Shown here piece after piece: positions 43,849 to 51,804 of a DNA stretch of 64,000 bases. The DNA lies in NCBI GenBank assembly GCA_030605475.1, contig JAUWIG010000025.1, forward strand, positions 22,636-86,635, read 5' to 3'. This DNA is from Planctomycetota bacterium. Its GTDB lineage: Bacteria > Planctomycetota > Phycisphaerae > Sedimentisphaerales > Anaerobacaceae. A model generated the notes under the pieces. That model made no database searches, was not told the origin of the DNA, and saw only the letters and a list, made by a program, of their open reading frames with translations. The position numbers and the translations under genes were made by a program. How positions within the stretch are numbered: the stretch's first letter is position 1; every line of letters starts with the position of its first letter.

Positions 43849-46056
43849 GTGCCAACATTACAAAAAACGGATGATGTCGAGATTGTTTCTGTAACAACGA
43901 GCGATAAATCTATTGAGGATTTATTAAGTAAAGAGTGGTTATTGACTAATGGTCGTGGTGGATACGCATCATCAACGATCGTCGGCTGCAATACCAGAAG
44001 ATATCACGGCTTACTCATCGGCTCACTTAACCCCCCTGCTAATAGAATAATGGCACTGGCCAATTGCCTCGAAATGATAATATTTAACGGGAGGGTCTTT
44101 AATCTTTCAACCTTTGAATTCAATGAGAAATTCGCACCGAAAGGTTTCGGGTACATAAAGCAATTCCGTCAGGATACCGGCGTACACTTTGATTATCAAC
44201 TGGACAAATTTGAATTGACTAAATCCGTATATCTTCTCCGCGATACGGATACGGTTGGGCTGGTGTATGATTTTACGCGAGTTGAAGAGCCGGCAGAATT
44301 CGCTCTGCGCCCATTTATCGGTTTGCGGGATTTCCACACACTGCAAAAATCTTACACTCACTTATGCTCAGCCTGGCTTGGCGACGGGTTGGTGATTAGC
44401 CACAATATACCGGAAAGTTGTAAATTGTTTTTGAGCTGCGCCCCTATGAACACCGTTAGAAATTCTACAATGCCGAATACAATGCAAAAAGGGGAGATTC
44501 CTAACAGTGTGAGCTTCGAAAAGGACGAGCAGTGGTGGTTTAATTTCGTATATCGTAACGATAGGCAAAGAGGTCAAGATTTTACCGAAGATTTGTGGAC
44601 ACCCGGCTTTTTCAAGTGCCGCATAGAAGCACCCGCCAAAATCGTTTTCCGGGCGAACCTCAGCGAACGCTACAACCCCGACGAGTTATTAAGCTTTGAT
44701 ATTGACGCAGCTTGCAAAGATCTGCGCAGGCACCAAAACAGTATAATCACTGCCGCAAAAACCAAGGATAAAAAGCTGGGACCCCGTTTTGCGAAAAGCT
44801 CGCAAAACGGGAACCTCCTTAGAACACTTTGTCTGGCTGCTGACCAGTTTATTAGCAAACGCCAGACAGCAAACAGGATACTAACCACAAACCACGAACA
44901 ACAAACAACTATTTTAGCCGGCTTTCCGTGGTTTATGGACTGGGGCAGAGACGTTTTTGTAGCCTTGCCGGGCCTATTGCTCTTAACCGGCAGGTTCGAC
45001 GAAGCAAAGTCGGCTTTGACTACCTTTTCCGCAGCTCTCGACGATGGGTTAATTCCAAATCGCTTCGACGACCGCAGCGACGACGCCCACTTCAACAGTA
45101 TCGACACTTCTCTTTGGTTTATCAATGCAGCTTTTCAACACTTAGACGCTACCGGCGATTCCGAAACCTTCACGCAGCAGTTTCTACCCACAATCCACCG
45201 CATCATAGATTCCTACCACAATGGCACACGCTTTGGTATTTACGCTGATGCCGATGGGCTTATAACCGGAGGTGACAACGAAACACAGCTAACCTGGATG
45301 GATGCCAAATATGAACGGCACAGCTTTACACCCAGATACGGCAAAGCAGTCGAGGTCAACGCCCTGTGGTACAATAGCCTTATGCTTATCGCTCAATTTT
45401 ATGCTGACCCCGTTAGAAGTAAATCCACCAAGAAAACTGGTGGGCCTTCGGCGCAGACTTCTAACGGGGCTGAACGGGATATGGAGACAGCAAAACATTA
45501 CAAATCTATAGCAGATAAGGTTGCCGCGAGTTTCTGTAAATTATTTTGGAACGAGACGGTCGGTTACCTGAACGATTGCATTCTGCCCGATGGTTCGGTT
45601 GATGCGAGTCTTCGGCCAAACCAAATATTTGCCGTCTCGCTTCCGTTTTCACCGTTGCCGCTTCAGCAACAAAAGTGCGTAGTAGATGTGGTACAAAAAG
45701 AACTGCTCACGCCTTATGGCCTGCGAACATTAAGCGCCCGGGACAGCCGTTATAAAGGCAAATATGAAGGTCCACAACAACAACGAGACGAGGCTTATCA
45801 CCAGGGCACAGTTTGGCCGTATCTGATTGGACCATTTGTAGCAAGCTTTCTGAAAGTGAACGATTTCAGCCAAAAAAGTAAAGATGAGGCATTGAAATTT
45901 ATCGAGCCGTTGATGCGGCATTTAATCGAAGACGGCTGCTTCGGACAAGTCTGCGAGATATTCGATGGCGATGCCCCTCATAAGCCAAGAGGCTGTACCG
46001 CTCAGGCCTGGAGCGTAGCCGAACTGATAAGAGCATACCATCTGATAAACAGCTAA
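43849..46056 (+). CDS. Glycogen debranching enzyme (amylo-alpha-1,6-glucosidase)
   Basis: 735 residues, start GTG 43849 with GGAG upstream. The N-terminal domain has EWLLTNGRGGYASSTIVGCN followed by TRRYHGLLIGSLNPP; the C-terminal (alpha/alpha)6 barrel has GFPWFMDWGRDVFVALPGLL, DDAHFNSIDTSLWF, VEVNALWYNSL, LRPNQIFAVSLPF and YHQGTVWPYLIGPFVASFLK. It removes alpha-1,6 branches from glycogen. The gene contains three inserted palindromes, all in frame: type 1 at residues 201-220 and 520-541, and type 2 at about 311-321. None of the conserved motifs is cut. Convergent with trpA, the stop codons sharing 4 bases. Confidence 0.9.
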   Translation: MPTLQKTDDVEIVSVTTSDKSIEDLLSKEWLLTNGRGGYASSTIVGCNTRRYHGLLIGSLNPPANRIMALANCLEMIIFNGRVFNLSTFEFNEKFAPKGFGYIKQFRQDTGVHFDYQLDKFELTKSVYLLRDTDTVGLVYDFTRVEEPAEFALRPFIGLRDFHTLQKSYTHLCSAWLGDGLVISHNIPESCKLFLSCAPMNTVRNSTMPNTMQKGEIPNSVSFEKDEQWWFNFVYRNDRQRGQDFTEDLWTPGFFKCRIEAPAKIVFRANLSERYNPDELLSFDIDAACKDLRRHQNSIITAAKTKDKKLGPRFAKSSQNGNLLRTLCLAADQFISKRQTANRILTTNHEQQTTILAGFPWFMDWGRDVFVALPGLLLLTGRFDEAKSALTTFSAALDDGLIPNRFDDRSDDAHFNSIDTSLWFINAAFQHLDATGDSETFTQQFLPTIHRIIDSYHNGTRFGIYADADGLITGGDNETQLTWMDAKYERHSFTPRYGKAVEVNALWYNSLMLIAQFYADPVRSKSTKKTGGPSAQTSNGAERDMETAKHYKSIADKVAASFCKLFWNETVGYLNDCILPDGSVDASLRPNQIFAVSLPFSPLPLQQQKCVVDVVQKELLTPYGLRTLSARDSRYKGKYEGPQQQRDEAYHQGTVWPYLIGPFVASFLKVNDFSQKSKDEALKFIEPLMRHLIEDGCFGQVCEIFDGDAPHKPRGCTAQAWSVAELIRAYHLINS
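44451..44509. repeat. Degenerate type-1 palindromic element in the debranching gene (59 bp)
   Basis: CACCGTTAGAAATTC and GATTCCTAACAGTG form the ends, with TGAA and TGAG flanking (3 of 4 identical). 59 + 4 = 63 bp, in frame; encodes NTVRN...IPNSV. Older than the copy at 45408 by its divergence. Confidence 0.75.
44782..44812. repeat. Type-2 palindrome in the debranching gene
   Basis: CCCGTTTTGCGA (44783-44794) and TCGCAAAACGGG (44800-44811) are exact reverse complements with a 5-nt loop. Read in frame as GPRFAKSSQNGN. The same TTTTGCG/CGCAAAA arms occur in the intergenic copies at 1146-1234 and 40600-40664. Confidence 0.75.
45408..45469. repeat. Type-1 palindromic element in the debranching gene (62 bp)
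   Basis: CCCCGTTAGAAGT and ACTTCTAACGGGG form 13-bp perfect ends; CTGA lies directly on both sides (45404-45407 and 45470-45473). 62 + 4 = 66 bp. The middle holds its own CCACCAAGAAAACTGGTGG hairpin. Same ends, same length and same duplication as the trpE copy at 54054. Confidence 0.93.
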
Positions 46057-46868
46057 TTTTCAATCGCACTTTTAACGCCACCTAAAAAGGTTGAAATTTC
46101 AGAAAGCATTTTTCCCCTGTTGTCTAAATTCTTCTCAATCAATCCCACTATTTTTGAGCCGATTATTACGCCGTCGGCTCCTGCTGACGCAATCGCTGCC
46201 GCATGTTCTGGTTTACTGATTCCAAAACCTACGCAGATGGGGACACTGGTCAGCTTTTTCAATTTGCCGACCAGCCCTTCAACCGCATCGGAGAGCTTTT
46301 CTCTGCTGCCGGTAACACCTAACAGCGAGACAGTATAAATAAAGCCGGTGGTCTTTGAGGCAATTGTCTTCATTCTCTCCGGGTTGGTATTTGGCGTAAC
46401 CATAAAAACGGTATCAAGACCAGCCGAGGTGGCGGGCGTGGCAATCTCATCCGCGTCGTCAATACTCAAATCCGCAACCAAAACGCTATTAACGCCGGCT
46501 TCGTGGAAATCGGCAAAAAACTTTTCTGTTCCGTACTGGTAAATCAGGTTGTAATACATCAATAGGCCGATTGGAATATCCTTGTAATCCTTGACCTTTC
46601 GGATGAGTTCCATTGCCTTTTGTACATTCATCCCGCTATTCCTTGCGCGAATATCAGCCTTTTGGATTGTCGGCCCATCCGCTATCGGGTCGGAGAATGG
46701 TATACCCAATTCCAGAATATCGGCACCCGCATCAATAGCTGTTTTTATAATTGCAAGACTTGTATCAAAATCCGGGTCTCCGATTACGAAAAACGGTATC
46801 AATGCCGCTCTGTTTAGGTCTGAAAGTTCTGAAAAAACTTGTTTGTATGTTTTCATCCCGTTAGACAT
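46053..46868 (-). CDS. trpA: Tryptophan synthase alpha subunit
   Basis: 271 residues. LIPFFVIGDPDFDTSLAIIK, ADILELGIPFSDPIADGPTI (the catalytic Glu and Asp), VLVADLSIDDADEI, and GFGISKPEHAAAIASAGADG. It cleaves indole-3-glycerol phosphate. The ATG at 46868 lies inside a palindromic-element end: the start codons read MSNGMKT, with SNG from the element, and AAGGAG 6 bp upstream also lies between the two element ends. The native start was probably the second Met. Separated from trpB by a 3-kb accessory stretch, unlike the compact trpE-G-D-F-B run. Confidence 0.93.
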   Translation of the reverse strand: MSNGMKTYKQVFSELSDLNRAALIPFFVIGDPDFDTSLAIIKTAIDAGADILELGIPFSDPIADGPTIQKADIRARNSGMNVQKAMELIRKVKDYKDIPIGLLMYYNLIYQYGTEKFFADFHEAGVNSVLVADLSIDDADEIATPATSAGLDTVFMVTPNTNPERMKTIASKTTGFIYTVSLLGVTGSREKLSDAVEGLVGKLKKLTSVPICVGFGISKPEHAAAIASAGADGVIIGSKIVGLIEKNLDNRGKMLSEISTFLGGVKSAIEN

Positions 46869-46892
46869 TTTTGTCTCCTTGCCCCGTTAGAA
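46855..46892. repeat. Two type-1 element ends at the trpA start
   Basis: On the plus strand ATCCCGTTAGAC (46855) and GCCCCGTTAGAAA (46881) occur in the same orientation 26 bp apart, with no opposite ends in reach. Read from the minus strand, TCTAACGGGGCAAGGAGACA precedes the trpA ATG, so the ribosome-binding site lies between the two ends. Confidence 0.75.
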
Positions 46893-46899
46893 ATGCTGC

Positions 46900-47240
46900 G
46901 GAAGCAATAATACTTAAATTGTCCGGAATTTTTAAAAATCGGGTTTGATTGGCTTTGTTTTCCCGGCGTCTGCAAAGTTGTTCATTTTCATAATACTTTG
47001 TTTTAACAGTATTTACGTTCATTTGAGGAGCCGGCAAATTGGGTTTGTTTTGCATAAATTGTTATAATTGGTTGATTGGTTCATTCCCCTAAGGGGTTTC
47101 CGCTTCGCTCCAAGGTTAAACGGTTAATTGGTTAAATGGTTAATTCCCCTAAGGGGTTTCCGCCTACTGGCGGGTTATCGTTTGCCTGCTGGCAAATATG
47201 CGGGAATTTTAACACATTTTCAAACAAAAGTCAACAGAAA
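46900..47240. repeat. Long dispersed repeat, copy B (MQNKPN-type)
   Basis: Same ordered blocks as 27250-27760: GGGTTTGATTGGCTTTGTTT, TTGGGTTTGTTTTGCATAA, ATTGGTTGATTGGTT, GGGTTATCGTTTGCCTGCTG and TTTCAAACAAAAGTCAA. A minus-strand frame again starts MQNKPN. CCCCTAAGGGGTTTCCGC occurs twice in this copy. The 46893-47838 gap holds only repeats and fragments. Confidence 0.7.
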
Positions 47241-47294
47241 AAGTGCTTTATAAGCACATAAATAGCGCCTGCCTTACAGGCGGCGGAAGACAGG

Positions 47295-47326
47295 CCCCAT
47301 TAGAAACAGGGAAGTTTCTAACGGGG
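47295..47326. repeat. Short type-1 palindromic element (32 bp)
   Basis: CCCCATTAGAAAC and GTTTCTAACGGGG with 6 bp between. No clear flanking duplication (CAGG and GAAG). Confidence 0.75.
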
Positions 47327-47755
47327 GAAGCGAAAAAGAGTTGGGGTTAAAAGATTGGCGGCAAGGGCGGGGTTTATTTCGTCGCTTGTAGCTGTTAGTG
47401 CCGGAGGCCGCGTGGTTGGTGGGGGAGCCTTCGACACTTCGACAAGCTCCCCCGACGACCCCTGCCTACAACATGCTGGGGCAGGCATTCGAGGGCAGGC
47501 AATGTAAACAAGCTCAGGACAAGTTTTTTGTTTTCAGTTTGACAATTGCAACAATACTATATAAGTATATGCATATATACTTATGGACTGCTTTAAGAAT
47601 CGTGGTTTTTGGAAGAGGGCTTTGAGGTGGAGATTTTTTTATTTTTAGCCACCGAAAGAACTGGATCTCAGATAAAGACATTCTGGGATCTTCGCTGCGC
47701 TACGAGAGGAATTTAGAATGTGGAATTTAGAATTTGAAGAGTTCGGAGATTGTCC

Positions 47756-47789
47756 ACGCACCAAATTTAAAAAACAAAATTGGTGCGGG
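47756..47789. repeat. GCACCAATT-type hairpin
   Basis: GCACCAAATTT and AAAATTGGTGC are inverted with a short A-rich loop and share the core GCACCAA...TTGGTGCGGGA with the outer arms at 40566-40679. The surrounding GGAATTTAGAATTTGAAG and TTCTGAGCTTGAGAAATTCT is repeat-like. Confidence 0.6.
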
Positions 47790-47838
47790 ATCTGCGCTCA
47801 TTCTGAGCTTGAGAAATTCTGGAGCCGGATGTTAGAAT

Positions 47839-48336
47839 TTACTGTTTTTCATTTGCGGAAGCGTCTCCACTTTCTAAGAGGTAAACTCTTGTCCAAAGAT
47901 CAAAGATTATCAACTCGAACACACAAATCATGAGTTCTTTAGCGTTATTGGAATACTTTGACCTTAATTCACTATACTCTTTGCCAAATGGCCTCCCTAT
48001 TATATCTAGGTCATCTATTGATATAGATTCTGATCTGGTGTGAGATAGTTTATTACGCTTGGCATTCAGCTTCTTAAGTGCTTCCAAGACCTTGTCACTT
48101 AAAAGATCAAAAGAACTGACCAAGCATAGCTTGTGATGATAGCTAAGGTTCGCGTTATCGAGAAGACGATCTGCACGAGCCAACTGACAAGTGATAATCC
48201 TCTCTAAAAGATTTTCAGTAAGGAGATGGAAACGGAGAAGTGGGAAAATAATACTATCTGTCTCCCGAATTATACCAATAAATTCTTTTACAGCTACTCT
48301 TGCAGTCTTTTCTATTTCTGCCGGATCAACTGACAT
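47839..48336 (-). CDS. HEPN-like helical protein of unknown function
   Basis: 165 residues, all-helical. RFHLLTENLLERIITCQLAR, DLLSDKVLEALKKLNAKRNK and LSH give an R-x4-H motif (RNKLSH) of the kind found in HEPN domains, and the layout of two long helices fits, but no family is recognised. It lies 36 bp after another unknown gene on the same strand and inside the accessory stretch that separates trpB from trpA. Confidence 0.55.
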   Translation of the reverse strand: MSVDPAEIEKTARVAVKEFIGIIRETDSIIFPLLRFHLLTENLLERIITCQLARADRLLDNANLSYHHKLCLVSSFDLLSDKVLEALKKLNAKRNKLSHTRSESISIDDLDIIGRPFGKEYSELRSKYSNNAKELMICVFELIIFDLWTRVYLLESGDASANEKQ

Positions 48337-48372
48337 GCTAAGAATATCCTATTCCTTCTAACGGAAAGTTCA

Positions 48373-48774
48373 TCAGGAATTACTGTCTTCAGGCAATATG
48401 TATTTTTTGTACCCTTCAAGTCTCTCACATAGATTGCTATCATCAAAGATTGTTCTTCCAAAGGTAAAAAAATCATCATCAAGAAGCAACATGGACATTC
48501 TCACAATGCCTATCGCCGAATAGCGGCTATTTGCTAGGCCAGTATCGGGAGGATTATCTTTCTCGAATAGCTCAGCAGCTTTCTCAGTGCGGGCAAGTGT
48601 CTTGTGAATCTGCTCGACTGTGTCGAATCGTCGTATATATAACTCTGCTATAAGCTCATCAAGCATATACGGACATGTGTCAAAGACTATTTGACGATCT
48701 GGATATCTCCTTCTGAGATATTCTGAGAGCGAATCACGATTGATTTTGACATCCATGTTGGGCTGACTGTCCAT
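48373..48774 (-). CDS. Protein of unknown function
   Basis: 133 residues, start ATG 48774 with AGAGGTG 5-6 bp upstream. VKINRDSLSEYLRRRYPDRQ and LDELIAELYIRRFDTVEQIH are helical; the C-terminus is acidic. No motif recognised. Followed by the HEPN-like gene; the two may be one transcription unit. Degenerate type-1 element ends (TTCTAACGG at about 48355 and CCCTGTTAGAG at about 48885) lie on either side. Confidence 0.55.
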   Translation of the reverse strand: MDSQPNMDVKINRDSLSEYLRRRYPDRQIVFDTCPYMLDELIAELYIRRFDTVEQIHKTLARTEKAAELFEKDNPPDTGLANSRYSAIGIVRMSMLLLDDDFFTFGRTIFDDSNLCERLEGYKKYILPEDSNS

Positions 48775-48889
48775 GGTTACACCTCTTGATTGAATTTATC
48801 ATTGCTAACAATGATTATACAGTCTGTATAAAACCTCGTTTTATTTACAATACAACCATCACGGTATTACTGGGTTCGCCTTCGCCCTG

Positions 48890-49087
48890 TTAGAGTTTTC
48901 CCAAATAACCCATAAGGCGATTACGCAAATACCTTTTTCCCATCCCTGTTTTCAGGTATTTCTCTCGTTTTATCGCATCACCTTTTTCCAAACAAGCTTC
49001 GTAGTATATCAGTCTCAAGGGCCTACGTGCCTTTGTTGACTTAACTTGACCATTGCAATGTTTCGCTACGCATATCCTCTCAGTCAT
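48890..49087 (-). pseudogene. Truncated GIY-YIG nuclease-like gene
   Basis: The frame reads VKSTKARRPLRLIYYEACL, then GDAIKREKYLKTGMGKRYLR, the second half of small GIY-YIG endonucleases. The first half, with the GIY and YIG motifs, is missing; the upstream sequence is the dispersed repeat GTCATTGCGAGGGAAGCG. Therefore a remnant, or a chance fusion to the repeat. Confidence 0.75.
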
Positions 49088-49156
49088 TGCGAGGGAAGCG
49101 AAGCAATCTTCTGCTTATACAAATCTTCGTAGTTAGGATTCATAGTCTCTATTATT

Positions 49157-49321
49157 TCAATCTTTTTCGCTCTGGAGCCAGATTGAATCCAGTTTTTCTC
49201 GGCCGGCAGGTGAATCAGTAAAATCCGAAACAGTCTTTACCGACTTAAATCTGGCAAGTATGGTCTGCGATGCCGTTCGTATCTGCCCAAGCACTTCGAG
49301 AACCAACTCCTTATCATACAT
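49157..49321 (-). pseudogene. Truncated HepT-like (HEPN) toxin gene
   Basis: 54 codons: MYDKELVLEVLGQIRTASQT, then RFKSVKTVSDFTDSPAGREK and LDSIWLQSEKD before TGA. This is the N-terminal half of HepT/DUF86 proteins, which are usually 110-140 residues; the R-x4-6-H catalytic motif lies in the lost part. Its start overlaps the end of the MntA-like gene by 8 bp, the usual layout of the MNT-HEPN module. Confidence 0.75.
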
Positions 49322-49604
49322 AGATCGCTTCCTTATCGATTCTGTTTTTAAGAAAAGTATTCATTTTTTCGCGATAACTGATTACATCCACATTTGTGTG
49401 CAGCGTTTCTTCCAAATCCTGTTTTATACCTATCATATTAAACAGGTCCTGTTTTTTCAGCTTTATAACAATATCAACATCACTGTCATCCTGACTTTCA
49501 TCGCGCGCTGCAGAACCAAACAGGCCAAGAGAGATTATTCCATATTGTTCAGCACAATTTTCCTTGAATGCTCTCAGTATTTTTAATATTTCTGTATGTG
49601 ACAT
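49314..49604 (-). CDS. MntA-like minimal nucleotidyltransferase (antitoxin type)
   Basis: 96 residues. SLGLFGSAARDESQDDSDVD followed by IVIKL is the GSx10DxD motif of minimal nucleotidyltransferases; the C-terminal YREKMNTFLKNRIDKEAIYV is typical of MntA. In MNT-HEPN toxin-antitoxin pairs MntA adenylylates HepT. The partner here is truncated, so the gene is an orphan antitoxin. It lies in the trpB-trpA gap. Confidence 0.87.
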   Translation of the reverse strand: MSHTEILKILRAFKENCAEQYGIISLGLFGSAARDESQDDSDVDIVIKLKKQDLFNMIGIKQDLEETLHTNVDVISYREKMNTFLKNRIDKEAIYV

Positions 49605-49809
49605 TTTTATATCTCCATTTTTCCATCTTTTCTACGGATAATTTTATATAAAACTATTAAACGAGCATTCTACACCGTTTTTTTGCCTCTTAGACCGTTT
49701 ACAATACCAACTTCTACTTTCATAAAATAAACAGCCTCAATGGATAAGCTCTATCCTAACAAATTAGTATCGGATGCGCAACTTTTATCCGGGAAATCCG
49801 GGTCAATAA

Positions 49810-50988
49810 TCAATCCTCTAATGGTCGGCGTTTTTCCACGATTGAGACATCTTTATCACCCCTTCCGGAAAGACTCACCACCACAATTGTATCCGAACTC
49901 AACTTTCCCTTCTGGTCGCAAAGAAACGCCAATGCATGTGCGCTTTCCAGAGCCGGCAGTATCCCCTCGCTCTTGCTCAGCAGTTCAAAGGCATCCAGGA
50001 CCTCGGCATCTTCCGCAGCGACATACTCGGCTCTGCCGGTATCTTTTAACAGGCAGTGTTCCGGCCCGACAGCTGGATAATCTAAGCCAGCGCTTACCGA
50101 TTCAGTCTCATAAACCTGGCCTTCGTCGTCCTGCAGCAGATAGGATTTTGCCCCGTGCAGGATACCCACTCGGCCGGCTACCAATGTTGCAGCGTGTTTG
50201 CCGCTGGCCAGGCTCCTGCCGCCGGCTTCAACACCGATTAGCTTCACATCTTTATCGTCCAGAAAAGCGGAAAAGATGCCTATTGCATTGCTGCCGCCAC
50301 CGACACAAGCAACAATCATACTGGGGAGCCTGCCTATTTGTTCGAGACACTGCTGCCTCGTTTCTTCGCCGATACAGGTTTGGAAATGCTTTACTACCGT
50401 AGGATACGGATGCGGCCCACAGGTCGAGCCGAAAAGGTAAAATGTATCGGTAACATGTGCCGTCCAGTACCGAAGGGCCTCGTTGATAGCGTCTTTGAGC
50501 GTCCCTGTGCCACCTTCGACGGGAATGACCTCTGCCCCGCACAGTTTCATTTTGTGGACGTTAACGCTCTGGCGCTCGATATCGGTTACGCCCATAAAGA
50601 TTTTCGTCTCCATACCAAACAAAGCACCAATCATTGCCGTAGCCAAACCGTGCTGGCCCGCACCTGTTTCGGCAATGAGCCTGGTTTTGCCCATATATTT
50701 GGCTAAAAGGCCTTGTCCGAGGGTGTTGTTGACTTTGTGCGCTCCGCCGTGCAGAAGGTCTTCGCGTTTTAGATACACCTTAAAACCGACGTGCTCGCTA
50801 AATCTTGTTGCGTAATAAAGCGGCGTGGGCCTTCCTGCATAATCTTTCGAAAGCTGTGCCAGCTCAGCTACAAAATGCTCATCCTCATAAAAGCGATAAA
50901 ACGCTTGCTCTAATTCTTCCAACACCGGCATCAAAACCTCCGGCACATAGAAGCCCCCATAGTCTCCGAATCTACCTTTATATTTCAT
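49810..50988 (-). CDS. trpB: Tryptophan synthase beta subunit
   Basis: 392 residues. [40 protein letters not shown] with the PLP lysine, [28 protein letters not shown] and LSGRGDKDV are TrpB1 signatures. It joins indole and serine. A dispersed repeat of the GTCATTCTGAACGGAGCG type fills the 165 bp between trpF and trpB. trpA does not follow directly. Confidence 0.96.
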   Translation of the reverse strand: MKYKGRFGDYGGFYVPEVLMPVLEELEQAFYRFYEDEHFVAELAQLSKDYAGRPTPLYYATRFSEHVGFKVYLKREDLLHGGAHKVNNTLGQGLLAKYMGKTRLIAETGAGQHGLATAMIGALFGMETKIFMGVTDIERQSVNVHKMKLCGAEVIPVEGGTGTLKDAINEALRYWTAHVTDTFYLFGSTCGPHPYPTVVKHFQTCIGEETRQQCLEQIGRLPSMIVACVGGGSNAIGIFSAFLDDKDVKLIGVEAGGRSLASGKHAATLVAGRVGILHGAKSYLLQDDEGQVYETESVSAGLDYPAVGPEHCLLKDTGRAEYVAAEDAEVLDAFELLSKSEGILPALESAHALAFLCDQKGKLSSDTIVVVSLSGRGDKDVSIVEKRRPLED

Positions 50989-51150
50989 ACCTGGTACCTC
51001 GTATCTCGTGAAGCGTGAAGCGTATCTCGAACCCCTGTCATTCTGAACGGAGCGCAGCCCTTCGCTTCGCTCAAGGATAAACTCCGTGAAGAATCTCTTC
51101 TCCGTTGGCCAGATTCTTCGCTGCGCTCAGAATGACAAAATCTCTTCACG
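50989..51150. repeat. CATTCTGA-type inverted repeat and CGTGAAGCG words
   Basis: GTCATTCTGAACGGAGCGCA (51037) and AGATTCTTCGCTGCGCTCAG, AATGAC (51109-51136) form the two ends of a dispersed inverted repeat; CGTATCTCGTGAAGCGTGAA precedes it. It separates trpF from trpB inside the operon. Confidence 0.65.
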
Positions 51151-51153
51151 CTT

Positions 51154-51777
51154 CTACGCTCTCAAATGTCGTATGTTTTCAAATAGTTTTTTCATTAATC
51201 TTTTGTCTTTTTTGCCCGGCTCAGCTTCGATGCCGCTGCAGACATCAATTCCGTAAACTCCGAGTTCAACTGCCGCTGCTACATTATCGGGATTTATCCC
51301 ACCGGCCAAAAAAACTCGCTTGCCGATATGTCCTATGATATTCCAGTCAAAGCTTATGCCTGTCCCGCCATACTTTTCAGGATGGAAAGCGTCCAGCAAA
51401 ACAGCATCTGTGAAAAAGGCATCCGCTTTTTCGATATCTGTTTGGTCTTTCACACGCAGTGCCTTCATAGTTTTCACATTATGAGAGAGAAACTCCTTGC
51501 AGAACTCCGGGCTTTCATCGCCGTGCAATTGGACCCAGTCTAATTGGCATTGGCTTATAATTTCCCGGATATGCTCAAACGAGGCATTCACAAACACACC
51601 GGCAATATCTATAAAGCCCGGCAGCTTGTTTATTATCTCAACCGCTTTTTCCGGTGGTATAAATCGCGGACTCTTCGGATAAAAATTAAAACCCAATAAA
51701 TCCGCGCCCATATCCATCGCTGCAGCGGCATCTTCGTAATTGGTAATACCGCAAATTTTAACTTTCACTACCAGCAT
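51154..51777 (-). CDS. trpF: Phosphoribosylanthranilate isomerase
   Basis: 207 residues. VKICGITNYEDAAAAMDMGA, LLGFNFYPKSPRFIPPEKA, VQLHGDESPEFC, and LAGGINPDNVAAAVELGVYG with DVCSGIE are the TIM-barrel TrpF signatures (catalytic Cys in KICG, Asp in DVCSG). It isomerises phosphoribosylanthranilate. Start ATG 51777; a GTG at 51768 (MKVKICG) is possible. trpC would normally be near but is absent here. Confidence 0.94.
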   Translation of the reverse strand: MLVVKVKICGITNYEDAAAAMDMGADLLGFNFYPKSPRFIPPEKAVEIINKLPGFIDIAGVFVNASFEHIREIISQCQLDWVQLHGDESPEFCKEFLSHNVKTMKALRVKDQTDIEKADAFFTDAVLLDAFHPEKYGGTGISFDWNIIGHIGKRVFLAGGINPDNVAAAVELGVYGIDVCSGIEAEPGKKDKRLMKKLFENIRHLRA

Positions 51778-51804
51778 ATTCGTTGCTCGTTGTCCTGTAC
51801 CGCC

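Noticed and set aside
46861..47055. Minus-strand frame starting MQNKPN as a gene
   Set aside because: It lies wholly in a dispersed repeat that also occurs at 27280-27480; kept as a repeat and a finding, not as a gene.
48350..48895. A composite element bounded by TTCTAACGG (48355) and CCCTGTTAGAG (48885)
   Set aside because: The ends point outward rather than inward and are degenerate; no duplication. Possibly traces of two old elements.
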